A stretch of DNA of 64,000 nt. Origin: JANXLS01 sp035308565. Lineage in GTDB: Bacteria; Planctomycetota; SZUA-567; H5-PLA8. The stretch covers positions 1 through 64,000 of the forward strand of contig DATGGK010000269.1 of NCBI GenBank assembly GCA_035308565.1, given 5' to 3'. Position 1 is the stretch's first letter, and every line of letters begins with the position of its first letter. The position numbers and the translations under genes are program-made. This document shows, in pieces, positions 50,701 through 61,882 of this stretch. The notes beneath the pieces were generated by a model that was not told where the DNA came from, did not search any database, and saw only the letters and a program-made list of their open reading frames with translations.

Positions 50701-53700
50701 GTTGAACGCCGACGAATCCGACGCGCAGGTCTTCTGCGAACTGGCCGCGCCGATTCTCTTCGCGTCGCCGTTCCATCGCGCCGCGCCGGGCGTGCTGGCC
50801 CGTAATAAACGCAACCAATCGGGCCTGTGGGGCCAGGGGATTTCCGGCGACTATCCGATCGTTCTCCTGCGGATCAGCGACGTCGCCAACATCGAACTGG
50901 CGCGCGAGGCGTTGAAGGCTCATGCCTTCCTGCGCATGAAGGGCCTGGCCTTCGATCTGGTCATCTGGAACGAAGATTCGTCGATGTATCGCCAGTCGCT
51001 CCATGATGAGTTGATGGGCGTCGTGATGACGGGTACGGAGGCCGGCATGCTCGACAAGCCGGGCGGCATCTTCATTCGCCGCGGCGATCAGATCGCGGAA
51101 GAAGACCGCGTGCTGCTGCAAACGCTCGCTCGCGTGACGCTTCAGGAAGGCCGCGGACGATTGGAGGATCAAATCCAACGCCGTGCGATCGCCGAGTTCA
51201 GGCCGCCGAAATTTGTGCCCACGCGCATGGGACTGCTCCATCAGGCTCCGGCGCGGCCGAACGCCACACCGCGGCCTTTTGCGATCGAAGCCTTGAAATT
51301 CTTCAACGGAACCGGCGGCGCCGCAGTGGTGCAGACGTCCCGCTCGCACGATTCTGGAATTGCAGGCGAGACGCCTGCGCTACGGGACACGTCCGGCGGC
51401 GGTTTTTCGAGGGACGGCCGCGAATACATCCTTTTATTGAAGCACGGATACAGCACACCGGCTCCGTGGTGTAACGTGATCGCTAATTCATTTTTTGGCA
51501 CCGTCATCTCCGAAAGCGGCAGCGCGTATTCGTGGGCGGAGAACGCACACGAATATCGTTTGACGCCCTGGCACAACGACGCGGTGCTCGACGGGAGCGG
51601 TGAATGTTTCTATTTACGCGATGAAGAAACCGGTTACTTCTGGTCGCCCACGCCCAAGCCGGTGCGCGGCGAAAGCGATTACCGCGTGCGGCACGGCTTC
51701 GGCTACAGCATCTTCGAGACGGTCCACAATGGCATTCGATCCGAAATGACCGTGTTCGTCGTGCCGGACGCGCCGGTGAAGATCGTGCTGCTGAAACTGC
51801 GCAACGAATCCGCCGAGCGGCGTGTGATGACGGCCACTGCGTATTGGGAATGGGTGCTCGGGGAAGGCCGGCCGAAAAACGCGCAGCATGTAGTTACGGA
51901 GCCCGACCGCACGGGCGCAATCTACGCGCGAAATGCATACAATACCGATTTTCAAAGCCGGGTTAGTTTCTGCACCGTCAGCGACCGGAACCGTTCGGTC
52001 ACCTGCGACCGGGCGGAATTCATCGGCCGAAACGGGAGGCTTGAAAATCCGGCTGCCATGCGCAGTACGCGCTTGTCCGGACGCGTCGGGGCAGGTTTGG
52101 ATCCGTGTACCGTCTTTCAAGTAAAAGTTGACTTCCATCCGGGCGAGGAACGCTGGGTTGCCTTTGCGCTGGGTGCCGGAAAGAATGCCTCCGAAGCGCA
52201 AGCTCTCGCCCAACGCTACCAATCCGTGGACACGGCCCAGCGCGCGTTGGAACGAGTGCGCCAGAACTGGCGGCGCACTCTAGGCGCGATTCAGATCGAG
52301 ACGCCCGATCCGGCATTCGATACGCTCGCCAACGGATGGCTGATCTACCAAGTTTTGTCGTGCCGCGTTTGCGCGCGCAGCGGATTTTATCAGTCGGGCG
52401 GAGCCTACGGCTTCCGCGATCAATTGCAGGACGTGATGGCGTTGACTTTTGCCGCGCCCGAATTGACCCGCGAGCACGTGCTGCGTTGCGCCGCGCGCCA
52501 ATTCGAAGACGGCGACGTCCAGCATTGGTGGCATCCGCCTGTCGGACGCGGCGTTCGCACCAAGTTCTCCGACGATTATCTCTGGCTGCCTTACGCCGTC
52601 AGCCGGTACGTGCTGACCACGGGGGACACCGGCGTGCTCAGCGAGAGCGCGTTCTTTTCCGTAGGCCGCGCGTTGAAGCCCGAAGAGGAAGCCTACTACG
52701 ACGTGCCTCATCCATCGGATAAATCCTCGACTCTTTACGAGCACTGCAAGCGTGCGCTGACCCATGCGCTGCAACGCATGGGCCAGCACGGCCTGCCGCT
52801 GATGGGTTGCGGCGACTGGAACGACGGCATGAATCTGGTTGGAATCAAAGGCCAAGGCGAAAGCGTGTGGCTGGCCTTTTTCCTCCACGACGTCCTGACT
52901 CAATTCGGAGCCGTGGCGCAACGCGTGAGTGACGCATCGATGCAGCAGATGTGCGAAGAAGGCGTAAAACAGTTGCGTACAGCTATCGGCTTGCACGCGT
53001 GGGACGGCAACTGGTATCTGCGGGCATTCTTCGACAATGGCCAGCCCCTGGGTTCCGCGTCCAACCCGGAATGCCAGATCGACTCCCTGCCGCAAAGCTG
53101 GGCGGTGCTCTCCAAGGCCGGCGATCCCGATCGCTGCCGGCACGCCATGAATGCCGTCTTTGAGCGGCTGGTTCACAAAGACCAGCGCTTGATTCAGCTC
53201 TTCACTCCTCCGTTCGACAAGTCGGATTTGAACCCGGGCTATATCAAAGCGTATGTGCCCGGCGTCCGCGAAAACGGAGGACAATACACGCACGCCGCGA
53301 TTTGGGCCGTGATGGCCTTTGCGGAGCTTGGTGACGTCGAACGCGCGTGGGATCTGTTGCGAATGCTTAATCCCATTAATCATGGGTCAACGGCTGAGGA
53401 TATCGACATCTACAAGGTTGAGCCTTACGTCATGGCGGCGGACGTGTATGCTTTGCCGCCGCATACGGGGCGCGGAGGCTGGACATGGTACACCGGTTCC
53501 GCCGGCTGGATGTATCGTTTGATGATCGAGACGCTGTTGGGCATTCGACGCGAAGTCAACGTGCTGAAGGTTCAGCCGCGCGTGCCCAAAAGCTGGAAGA
53601 CTTTCTCGATTCAATATCGCTTCCGCGAAACGTTGTATCGCATCAAAGTCGAGCGAACTTTGGATACTCCGGGCGTCGTTGTCGATGGCGTAGGACAGAA

Positions 53701-53830
53701 AGAGCGCGATGGGTTTACGTTACAAAACGACGGTCGCGAGCATAACGTGGTCGTTAAGTTTTCGGATGAGAAACCTGTGGTTGTGGAAGCGGTTGCTCAG
53801 GATGCGCAGTTGCAAATGGCGCACGCATAA
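44750..53830 (+). CDS. ndvB: Cyclic beta-1,2-glucan synthase (NdvB/ChvB type)
   Basis: A 3026-residue membrane enzyme that polymerises glucose from UDP-glucose and cyclises and trims the glucan. An N-terminal helical region (1-450) and membrane segments near 460-515 precede the GT84 glycosyltransferase core with the Asp-x-Asp of LDTDTQLP (Asp685, Asp687) and an R-x-x-R-W motif in RRHRWMRGDW (830-834). Further membrane segments (870-1090) follow, then repeated carbohydrate-binding beta sandwiches, and the GH94-like phosphorylase domain with GDWNDGMN at 2688-2695, where the catalytic Asp lies. Three palindromic repeats are translated in frame. Length is slightly above the roughly 2800-2900 residues of known relatives. 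No strong ribosome-binding site precedes ATG 44750. Cyclic glucans help with osmotic adaptation and host interaction in other bacteria. Confidence 0.95.
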   Translation: MQIQFSILKTYNAHRRESTAILNHLPNFVKNVRLRWNGRLPEGGAAHGSAEAEPPFRAELFSPEQLQSHAEALAAMHRISTARHSERLLPRLKENERIIDRTYNVVTEMVHDGVHVPPAGEWLLDNYYIIKEHISLAREHLPKRFSKELPLLDKGPAEGFPRIYHLATELITHVDGRVDLDNLSSFIASYQRKAELTIGELWAIPIVLRLTLIENLRRVAQRLSAARNDCALAEKWAKQLVQMAEKDPQNLVLVLADMVNAKLPSSSAFVAELCRRLQGQSPTLALALSWFEQRLAEQGISSEQLILSEGPVQALDQVSIGNTISSLRLLSAIDWREFVERHSVMEAILRAEPAGIYPRMDFETRDAYRHTVERIAKKFRRSESDVARRIVEIARDAGAHVADVPPASSESRRRDACATASKQAHIGYYLVDKGLKKVAKIFGGSISSTHPAACTRMGLRLCGYLLGLLAFTALLTAPFVLALLYSGISVVLTCVLSVLFAVCASQAALHILNSLVVRIVSPQRLPQMDFSAGIPDGCRTMVVIPTMLTGSKVVDNLIEGIEIRYLANRDDNIFFALLTDFSDAAQETEPGDAALVTNLQDKITALNIKYASDRPTIFFLYHRPRRWNEREGVWMGTERKRGKLCEFNRALRSCTPSEFGCVSQGVVTVGDQTLLPTFKYVITLDTDTQLPRNAARRMAAAMAHPLNRPVYDAARGRIVEGYGLLQPRVALNLSTSRRTFFARLNAPDAGVDPYTRIASDVYQDLFGEGSFVGKGIYDIDAFDYACGKHFPENRILSHDLIEGCYARSGLLTDAELYEDFPARINADIQRRHRWMRGDWQIAGWLLPWPPHSKGNSARNALSALSRWKILDNLRRSVVAPCAVILLAATWLAFPKIAWQVSVGVVALTLLPALLMFAQSVLSRGRGVPRILHLHSVIRDLLHNLCLALMSLVFLASDAILSADAIVRTGWRLLMSRRKLLEWTTASDSERKAATTLLGYVREMSATVLLTLLLAFAVIQFSSAAISAAVPLLALWLLSPLVAYVISIPRSTHPETVGADDRLFLREIARRTWRFFSDFVTPEEHWLPPDNFQQTPKPLIASRTSPTNMGAALLSTLAAFDFGYLSAKTLVFRLNATLQSMASLPRYQGHFFNWYNTRTCQPLIPNYVSSVDSGNLLSYLLVLRGGLSELHSARLLPDAAHDLAGLADTVRCLQGAVRDALAENKPSASETGRRDAGGTAHVGAAQALLLLAAETAPTLRARVKMLARFIDAARLFHSTVSNAYPDTEVVHWADAVVAHAEDLHENVLTYAPWLARDGVPASLGADLRFQRFEAACSLKSAAELDSQLAPFFEERLTRQGIVPAEQTELTQWREEIHAGAENARQTLADVEALSDLCTHLSEMNFDFLFDRTRLLLAIGYNASDQRLDGSFYDLLASEARVASYVGIALGKLPPKHWFMLGRKLTASGGDPALLSWSGSMFEYLMPALIMPSYEGSLLDQTKKAVVKWQIDYAAKNGIPWGISESGFSARDIEQNYQYRAFGVPGLGFKRGLSEDLVIAPYASVMALMVAPRQACANLRELAGLQALNAYGFFEAIDYTASRLRKGQKLSIVRSFMAHHQGMSMLALTHFLLDKPMQRRFSLDPRLRATDLLLQERVPRTAVPIYPHSAEEEHLETKAEPKGARIREFKTPDTASPEVQLLSNGRYHVMLTSAGGGYSRCKDLALTRWSEDGTCDPWGQFCYIRDVESGRVWSATHQPTLDGAGTGGDFLVHFGHSSAEFRRQEMGITTHLDVCVSPEDDVELRLLKVANASRVKRRIEVVTYAEVVLNTSGADQSHPAFSNLFVQTEIVKEKSAILCTRRPRGEHETPVWLFHQVTFKGNVPGDVSFETDRAKFIGRGGSLKNPLALRETQAHSGTCGSVLDPIVSVRRTIELQPMESVELQLVTGVADSRAAALGLVDKFQDYRLCERAFEVSWTNSKVVLSQLNADESDAQVFCELAAPILFASPFHRAAPGVLARNKRNQSGLWGQGISGDYPIVLLRISDVANIELAREALKAHAFLRMKGLAFDLVIWNEDSSMYRQSLHDELMGVVMTGTEAGMLDKPGGIFIRRGDQIAEEDRVLLQTLARVTLQEGRGRLEDQIQRRAIAEFRPPKFVPTRMGLLHQAPARPNATPRPFAIEALKFFNGTGGAAVVQTSRSHDSGIAGETPALRDTSGGGFSRDGREYILLLKHGYSTPAPWCNVIANSFFGTVISESGSAYSWAENAHEYRLTPWHNDAVLDGSGECFYLRDEETGYFWSPTPKPVRGESDYRVRHGFGYSIFETVHNGIRSEMTVFVVPDAPVKIVLLKLRNESAERRVMTATAYWEWVLGEGRPKNAQHVVTEPDRTGAIYARNAYNTDFQSRVSFCTVSDRNRSVTCDRAEFIGRNGRLENPAAMRSTRLSGRVGAGLDPCTVFQVKVDFHPGEERWVAFALGAGKNASEAQALAQRYQSVDTAQRALERVRQNWRRTLGAIQIETPDPAFDTLANGWLIYQVLSCRVCARSGFYQSGGAYGFRDQLQDVMALTFAAPELTREHVLRCAARQFEDGDVQHWWHPPVGRGVRTKFSDDYLWLPYAVSRYVLTTGDTGVLSESAFFSVGRALKPEEEAYYDVPHPSDKSSTLYEHCKRALTHALQRMGQHGLPLMGCGDWNDGMNLVGIKGQGESVWLAFFLHDVLTQFGAVAQRVSDASMQQMCEEGVKQLRTAIGLHAWDGNWYLRAFFDNGQPLGSASNPECQIDSLPQSWAVLSKAGDPDRCRHAMNAVFERLVHKDQRLIQLFTPPFDKSDLNPGYIKAYVPGVRENGGQYTHAAIWAVMAFAELGDVERAWDLLRMLNPINHGSTAEDIDIYKVEPYVMAADVYALPPHTGRGGWTWYTGSAGWMYRLMIETLLGIRREVNVLKVQPRVPKSWKTFSIQYRFRETLYRIKVERTLDTPGVVVDGVGQKERDGFTLQNDGREHNVVVKFSDEKPVVVEAVAQDAQLQMAHA
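45984..46000. repeat. Palindromic repeat, family D, inside ndvB
   Basis: GCAGGCGGGACGCCTGC (7-bp arms). Translated in frame as part of RRRDACATA in a linker between domains. Confidence 0.8.
48441..48457. repeat. Palindromic repeat, family D, inside ndvB
   Basis: GCCGGCGGGACGCCGGC, same layout as the copy at 45984 with two compensating base-pair changes in the stem. Translated as GRRDAGGTA. Confidence 0.8.
51362..51378. repeat. Palindromic repeat, family D, inside ndvB
   Basis: GCAGGCGAGACGCCTGC, one loop base different from the copy at 45984. Here it is read in another phase, as AGETPALRD. Confidence 0.8.
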
Positions 53831-53846
53831 AGAGCGATATCATATA

Positions 53847-53888
53847 GGGTTTCACCCCATAGATATGCCTCTGGAAACATCGTACAGT
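53847..53888 (+). promoter_or_regulatory. Shared motif site e
   Basis: GGGTTTCACCCCATAGATAT, identical to site c, with GTACAGT at 53882, exactly as at site b. It lies 15 bp after the ndvB stop codon and about 225 bp before the first small gene at 54114, so it would produce a long leader. Confidence 0.7.
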
Positions 53889-54113
53889 GCCTATGTCAGA
53901 AGCATTTGATGAAAATAAGATTTAGTTTAACGCGGGAACGGAATCTCGATGGAGGCTGTCCCTCTGAAGTAAAATTCGAAGTCACATCAATCATCCCCGA
54001 AAGTTCTCTGCCCTCTTCCGCAATTAACAACCCCTGTTGAGGCTCCATTTCCCGCATTTTTGATTTCTGTTTGCAAAGCGCATCTCAAACTCATTTGAAC
54101 AAAGGAAACGCTC

Positions 54114-54281
54114 ATGATGAAGAACATTCCCCTTAAGCGTAATCTACCCATGCTGAAGGAAGCGGAGCGAAAAGAGCGCGAGGATAACGCGGCGAAAAGA
54201 CTCTCTTCGAACCTCAACGAGGCCGTGGAAAAGAGCATCGCAAAGAAGTCCAAGGACGAAGTACAGTCCAAGCCCAGTTAA
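54114..54281 (+). CDS. Small highly charged protein
   Basis: A 55-codon gene starting at ATG 54114 (second ATG at 54117), with AAAGGA about seven bases upstream. It reads MMKNIPLKRNLPMLKEAERK and ends in a Lys/Glu/Ser-rich helix (SIAKKSKDEVQSKPS). Too short for automatic frame detection in many tools, but the ribosome-binding site, coding-like composition and position downstream of motif site e support it. It may be a small stress-response protein. No family recognised. Confidence 0.6.
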   Translation: MMKNIPLKRNLPMLKEAERKEREDNAAKRLSSNLNEAVEKSIAKKSKDEVQSKPS

Positions 54282-54353
54282 CAACATCCACGCGGTTATC
54301 GCAATGGATTCAGATGCCAGGAAGAATCGCAACACCAACCGGAGGTAATAGTC

Positions 54354-54509
54354 ATGCTAGGTACAATTTTGATTGTCGTGCTCATTCTCGCGCTGCTCGG
54401 CGCCATTCCCACATGGGGACACAGCAGAGAATGGGGTTATGGTCCCAGCGGCGGGCTGGGTCTCGTTCTGCTGATCGTCGTAATACTGATGTTCATGGGC
54501 AGAATTTAG
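54354..54509 (+). CDS. DUF3309-like small membrane protein
   Basis: A 51-residue protein starting at ATG 54354 with GGAGG nine bases upstream. Two hydrophobic segments (LGTILIVVLILALLGAIP and GLGLVLLIVVILMFMG) flank a polar turn (GHSREWGYGPSGG). This is the layout of the DUF3309 family, small membrane proteins widespread in bacteria and often stress-induced. It follows the small charged gene at 54114 by 72 bp and may be in the same transcript from motif site e. Confidence 0.75.
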   Translation: MLGTILIVVLILALLGAIPTWGHSREWGYGPSGGLGLVLLIVVILMFMGRI

Positions 54510-54622
54510 CCGTCCAGCGGGGAGCCATTTAGACGCACAGGAGTCTGGCGAAACCACCAGCCCAGCAGGTGCGTCGCATTACTGGTTTTCCAACTCAGTT
54601 AGAATCTGCGGGGAGCAAATCG

Positions 54623-55126
54623 ATGGCTGAAATCAATCCCGATCCTTATAAAGCTGGAGATCCACTTGGACCCATTGGCCGCGTTACAGCGATTTTCAGT
54701 TCACTGGCAGATTTAAAGTCCGCTTTGCCCGCGATAAAGAATGCGGGAATCAAGGGCGACGACACGGCAGTCTTCATTGGAGCCGAAGGTGCGGTGCAAC
54801 TCGACGCAAGCGGCGAAATTCGCGACATTGCAGGCTTGAAAATGTTTCAAAACGCCGTGTGCGACGAGGCGCAGTTATTCGAAGAATTCGAACAGGCGTT
54901 GGCCGTCGCGGTTCCGCTGAACAGGACCGTGTCGCTCGCGGGGTCATTCGTGGGCGTGCCGTTGGGCGACCAGTTCAGCGGATCTTCAAAATCCAGGCTG
55001 TTCGCGCCGGTCCATGTGTACTGCTGCGCAAAAACGGAAAGAAAAGAAGCGAACGAAATCAACACCAAGACCGACAGACCCGCAAACTTCATGCGTCCCA
55101 TGCACATGACGGAGCCCCTCTCTTGA
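54623..55126 (+). CDS. Hypothetical protein, probably with an artificial C-terminus
   Basis: A 167-residue frame from ATG 54623 (GGGGAGC upstream). The N-terminal 95 residues look like a genuine cytoplasmic protein of a family I recall with an alternating beta/alpha pattern (FSSLADLKSALPAIKNAG, DDTAVFIGAEGAVQLDASGE, then DEAQLFEEFEQALAVA). From about residue 97 the frame is antisense to a minus-strand gene that begins with a signal peptide at 55107, so the last 70 residues are probably not native. A deletion or recombination has joined two truncated genes head to head. It may still be transcribed from motif site e. Confidence 0.6.
   Translation: MAEINPDPYKAGDPLGPIGRVTAIFSSLADLKSALPAIKNAGIKGDDTAVFIGAEGAVQLDASGEIRDIAGLKMFQNAVCDEAQLFEEFEQALAVAVPLNRTVSLAGSFVGVPLGDQFSGSSKSRLFAPVHVYCCAKTERKEANEINTKTDRPANFMRPMHMTEPLS
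54847..55107 (-). pseudogene. 5' end of a secreted autotransporter-like protein, truncated
   Basis: Starting at ATG 55107 (GAGGGG about eight bases upstream) the frame gives a signal peptide (MKFAGLSVLVLISFASFLSV) followed by QQYTWTGANSLDFEDPLNWS, the typical beginning of large autotransporter-associated beta-strand repeat proteins. After about 55 such residues it crosses into antisense of the gene at 54623 and stops. The rest of the protein is missing, so this is a truncated gene. Confidence 0.55.
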
Positions 55127-55263
55127 GTTGTGATCAATGCCGCAAGAGTAATGAGATGGCACTTTGAGTGGCAACATCAATCTGCGCTTTAGCGCAAATA
55201 AAATAACGTTTTGAGCAGGGGACAAACCACGATTCAAGCGATTGGCGTTGACGATTGAGTGGA

Positions 55264-55827
55264 TTAGAGGCCGAGGCGTTGGAATTCGGCGCAGGCGGAT
55301 TGAAGGGAAGGTGGCGGATTGCCCTCGAGTTTTCCACGGCGGCACATGGCGGCAAGTTTTTCGACTTGTGGCTGGCATCGGCTTTCTTCTTTTTTATATT
55401 TCGGATATTTATCTTGATCGTCAGCAGCAAGTTCTACAACCTCCTCGCCACGGAGATACGCCAGCCAAGTTTCAATATTTCGCTTTGGAATAATGAATGC
55501 AAATTTTTCGGTCGGAGTTCGAAATTGTATAGGCTCGTCGCGGCATATTTTCTCAAACCAATCCAGCCGATCCTGAACAGTCAGCTTGTCAGCGTCCGCA
55601 ATAACAATCAGACAAGTTGCCGCGCGACTGCTTCGCGCGCGGAACCATTTCAACTCCTTAATGAATTGCTCGCGAACAAATTGCTCCGCGGATCCCTTGC
55701 CAGGCTTAATGGCAACTTCACGTAATTTTCGAGTGTCGAATTTCCGTTCTTTCAGGAATCGGCTCGCGAAGCTCCGATGTTGAACATCTTCATAAAGAAG
55801 TGTGATAAAGACAGCATCTTTGCTCAT
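55264..55827 (-). CDS. TOPRIM-like small protein (DUF4276/RloB-like), partner of the ATPase
   Basis: A 187-residue protein whose ATG overlaps the ATPase stop codon by 4 bp. Motifs fit a TOPRIM-type nuclease fold: Glu13 in ITLLYEDVQH, a DxD in VIADADK (Asp78, Asp80) and IIPKRNIETWL with Glu119, the usual acidic positions of DUF4276/RloB-like proteins. The C-terminal third is charged. OLD-like and PARIS systems pair such a domain with an ATPase, either fused or in separate genes. A nuclease or toxin partner role is therefore plausible but unproven. The gene is AT-richer than its neighbours. Confidence 0.7.
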   Translation of the reverse strand: MSKDAVFITLLYEDVQHRSFASRFLKERKFDTRKLREVAIKPGKGSAEQFVREQFIKELKWFRARSSRAATCLIVIADADKLTVQDRLDWFEKICRDEPIQFRTPTEKFAFIIPKRNIETWLAYLRGEEVVELAADDQDKYPKYKKEESRCQPQVEKLAAMCRRGKLEGNPPPSLQSACAEFQRLGL

Positions 55828-56969
55828 GCAATCCAGCCTCTGGCAACACCCTCAGAAGCTTTCATCCCTTCGATAGTTTCCTTCGGCGATTCACTGACGC
55901 GCACCGGCCCGTTACTTTCACGATCGAACCAGCGGCCCGAATTCATCGCCAAATAGTCGATTATCTCCGGGTGGTGCGAAATAAGTACCACTTGCTCAAT
56001 TCCATTATCGCATGCATCCGATAATTCTCTAAGCCACGGTTGGATTTCCCGCAACGCAACATAGTTGTCTGGTTCGTCAAGAAAAAGACAATATCCTTGG
56101 CCTTTTAGCCCAAATAGTAATGAATATAACGCCACAAGAACGCGCTGCCCGTCCGACAGTTCACCGAAATCAAATGATATTGATCTTCCGGATCCATGAT
56201 TTAGATCGAACAGAACTTTTAATATTCGCGTTTTCTCGCCTTCAGCTTTGATATTGAAGCTGTTAAATCCGGGCAGCACTTTCTTGAGTTCTTGAAAAAT
56301 AAGGAAGGCTTGACCTTGATGCTCCTGTGATAAGAACCGATACCAAGCGGCAAAGTTAGCCATATTACGTGACAGTGCTCGATCCTCAGATTTGCTCTCA
56401 GAACTCATCATCGTCGGACAGACCGTTGCAATAATGAGCTTTTCCAATTCAATGCAAAAAATGTTTAGGCGGTTCATGTGAGGACTGCCCTTAAACGTTC
56501 CCACTCCCGACCTGTTCAAATCATATTTGCATTCCACATGATTGTTTGTCCGTTCATCGAGGACTGTCGCGTTGCCGGAATTACACAAAAAAAGATTGCC
56601 AACCGACACGACTGCCCCTGTAGGGGTTGATTTACTGTTTGTACACATTAGACTCTCGTGCTTCACACAAGTCTGCTTTCTATCCTTGCTGTGCTCTATC
56701 AATAATCTATATTTGAAAACATCTTCTCCCTTCTCGAGCTCAACTTCAAGAACTTGAGTATCAAGCGTTTCCCATCGCGTTAAATCTTCGGCTGGAAAAA
56801 TCTCTCGAACTTTCGATTCGCCAACCACGAGCTGCTGCAATTTCCAAAGCACTTCAAATACCGTCGTCTTCCCCGACCCATTCTCCCCCAACAGCAGATT
56901 CATCCGGTCGAACTTGATCTCAAAGTTCACCAGACATCGAAAATTGTCCACATAAAGCCGCTTCAACAT
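55824..56969 (-). CDS. ABC-type/AAA ATPase of an OLD/PARIS-like pair
   Basis: A 381-residue SMC-like ATPase starting at ATG 56969 (GAGGGC five bases upstream). Walker A GENGSGKT at 28-35, the ABC signature LSDGQ at 271-275, Walker B CLFLDEPD at 294-301 and the H-loop SHHPE at 331. A long middle region separates Walker A from the signature, as in AAA_15/AAA_21 family defence ATPases (OLD, PARIS AriA, RloA-like). It overlaps the small TOPRIM-like gene. The base composition is clearly AT-richer than the surrounding rpoC and ndvB genes, a sign of recent acquisition. Function as a phage sensor is an inference from the pairing. Confidence 0.85.
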   Translation of the reverse strand: MLKRLYVDNFRCLVNFEIKFDRMNLLLGENGSGKTTVFEVLWKLQQLVVGESKVREIFPAEDLTRWETLDTQVLEVELEKGEDVFKYRLLIEHSKDRKQTCVKHESLMCTNSKSTPTGAVVSVGNLFLCNSGNATVLDERTNNHVECKYDLNRSGVGTFKGSPHMNRLNIFCIELEKLIIATVCPTMMSSESKSEDRALSRNMANFAAWYRFLSQEHQGQAFLIFQELKKVLPGFNSFNIKAEGEKTRILKVLFDLNHGSGRSISFDFGELSDGQRVLVALYSLLFGLKGQGYCLFLDEPDNYVALREIQPWLRELSDACDNGIEQVVLISHHPEIIDYLAMNSGRWFDRESNGPVRVSESPKETIEGMKASEGVARGWIA

Positions 56970-57028
56970 GGCGCCCTCTTTTCTGCCGAATCATTCTACA
57001 ATACTATCTCGTCATTCTCCAAACGAAA

Positions 57029-57060
57029 CCGGCGGGAAAAGCTCCTCGCCCTCCCGCCGG
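57029..57060 (-). terminator. Terminator-like hairpin downstream of rpoC
   Basis: CCGGCGGGA and TCCCGCCGG form a 9-bp stem with a 14-base loop; on the minus strand it is followed by TTTCGTTT. It is 27 bp after the rpoC stop codon. The spacer between also carries two copies of GTCTCCAGTC. Confidence 0.6.
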
Positions 57061-57086
57061 TCTCCAGTCTCTCGTCTCCAGTCTAT

Positions 57087-61409
<4,323 letters not shown>

Positions 61410-61559
61410 TGTGCGTTCTCCCAATCTGCCGTTACATCAAAAATCGTTTCGAGTCTCTTGCAAAAGTGCACTTCGTGTCGTTACTTTTCCGAAAGTTCTC
61501 TTGTCTAAGTGCGCCGCGCCGCTATACCGTGTGCGGTTGAATTCTGGGGTTTTCGTACC

Positions 61560-61608
61560 GCCGGCTTCCAGCCGGCAAGTTTCTCAATCGGGCCGGCTGG
61601 AAGCCGGC
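61560..61608. repeat. Pair of family A palindromes in inverted orientation
   Basis: GCCGGCTTCCAGCCGGC at 61560-61576 and its reverse complement at 61592-61608, separated by 15 bases. In the transcript this can fold into one long hairpin between rpoB and rpoC. Same family as the copies at 5953 and 6340. Confidence 0.8.
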
Positions 61609-61679
61609 GATACAAAAGCCAAGTTTTCGACCGCGCGGAGTATAATTCAATTGCTGCAAGAATTGCACCTCGTTCGTTC

Positions 61680-61698
61680 GTAGTCCCGCCTTTAGGCG
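61680..61698. repeat. Palindromic repeat, family B, intergenic copy
   Basis: GTAGTCCCGCCTTTAGGCG, identical to the copy translated inside the membrane-protein gene at 8037. Confidence 0.75.
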
Positions 61699-61882
61699 GA
61701 AGCGCACTCGATCCGAATTATGTGCAATAGTTGCACATGTGCGCACGGATCCCAGTCAGTTACTTTGTGCCTTCGCGCCTTTGCGTGAAAATTCGTTGCA
61801 AAAGTTGCACACCGTGCACGCAACTCACTTTTCCTCCGCGTCTCTACGCGATAACTCCGTTGCAAAAGTTGCACCACGTGTC

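Larger units (their letters stand above)
61459..61873. repeat. Cluster of TGCAA-N3-TTGCA palindromes in the rpoB-rpoC spacer
   Basis: Four exact TGCAA-N3-TTGCA sites at 61655-61667, 61724-61736 (arms extend to TGTGCAA/TTGCACA), 61797-61809 and 61861-61873, plus one degenerate copy at 61459. Spacing is 64-73 bases between successive exact copies. Such regular arrangement in a 458-bp spacer is unlikely by chance. Confidence 0.75.

Noticed and set aside
45984..51378. CRISPR-like or transposon ends in ndvB
   Set aside because: The repeats are single dispersed hairpins kilobases apart, with no spacers, no leader, no cas genes and no transposase.
54531..54575. Possible structured RNA (GACGCAC ... 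GTGCGTC stem)
   Set aside because: A single 7-bp stem with a large loop upstream of the gene at 54623; no known riboswitch core was recognised.
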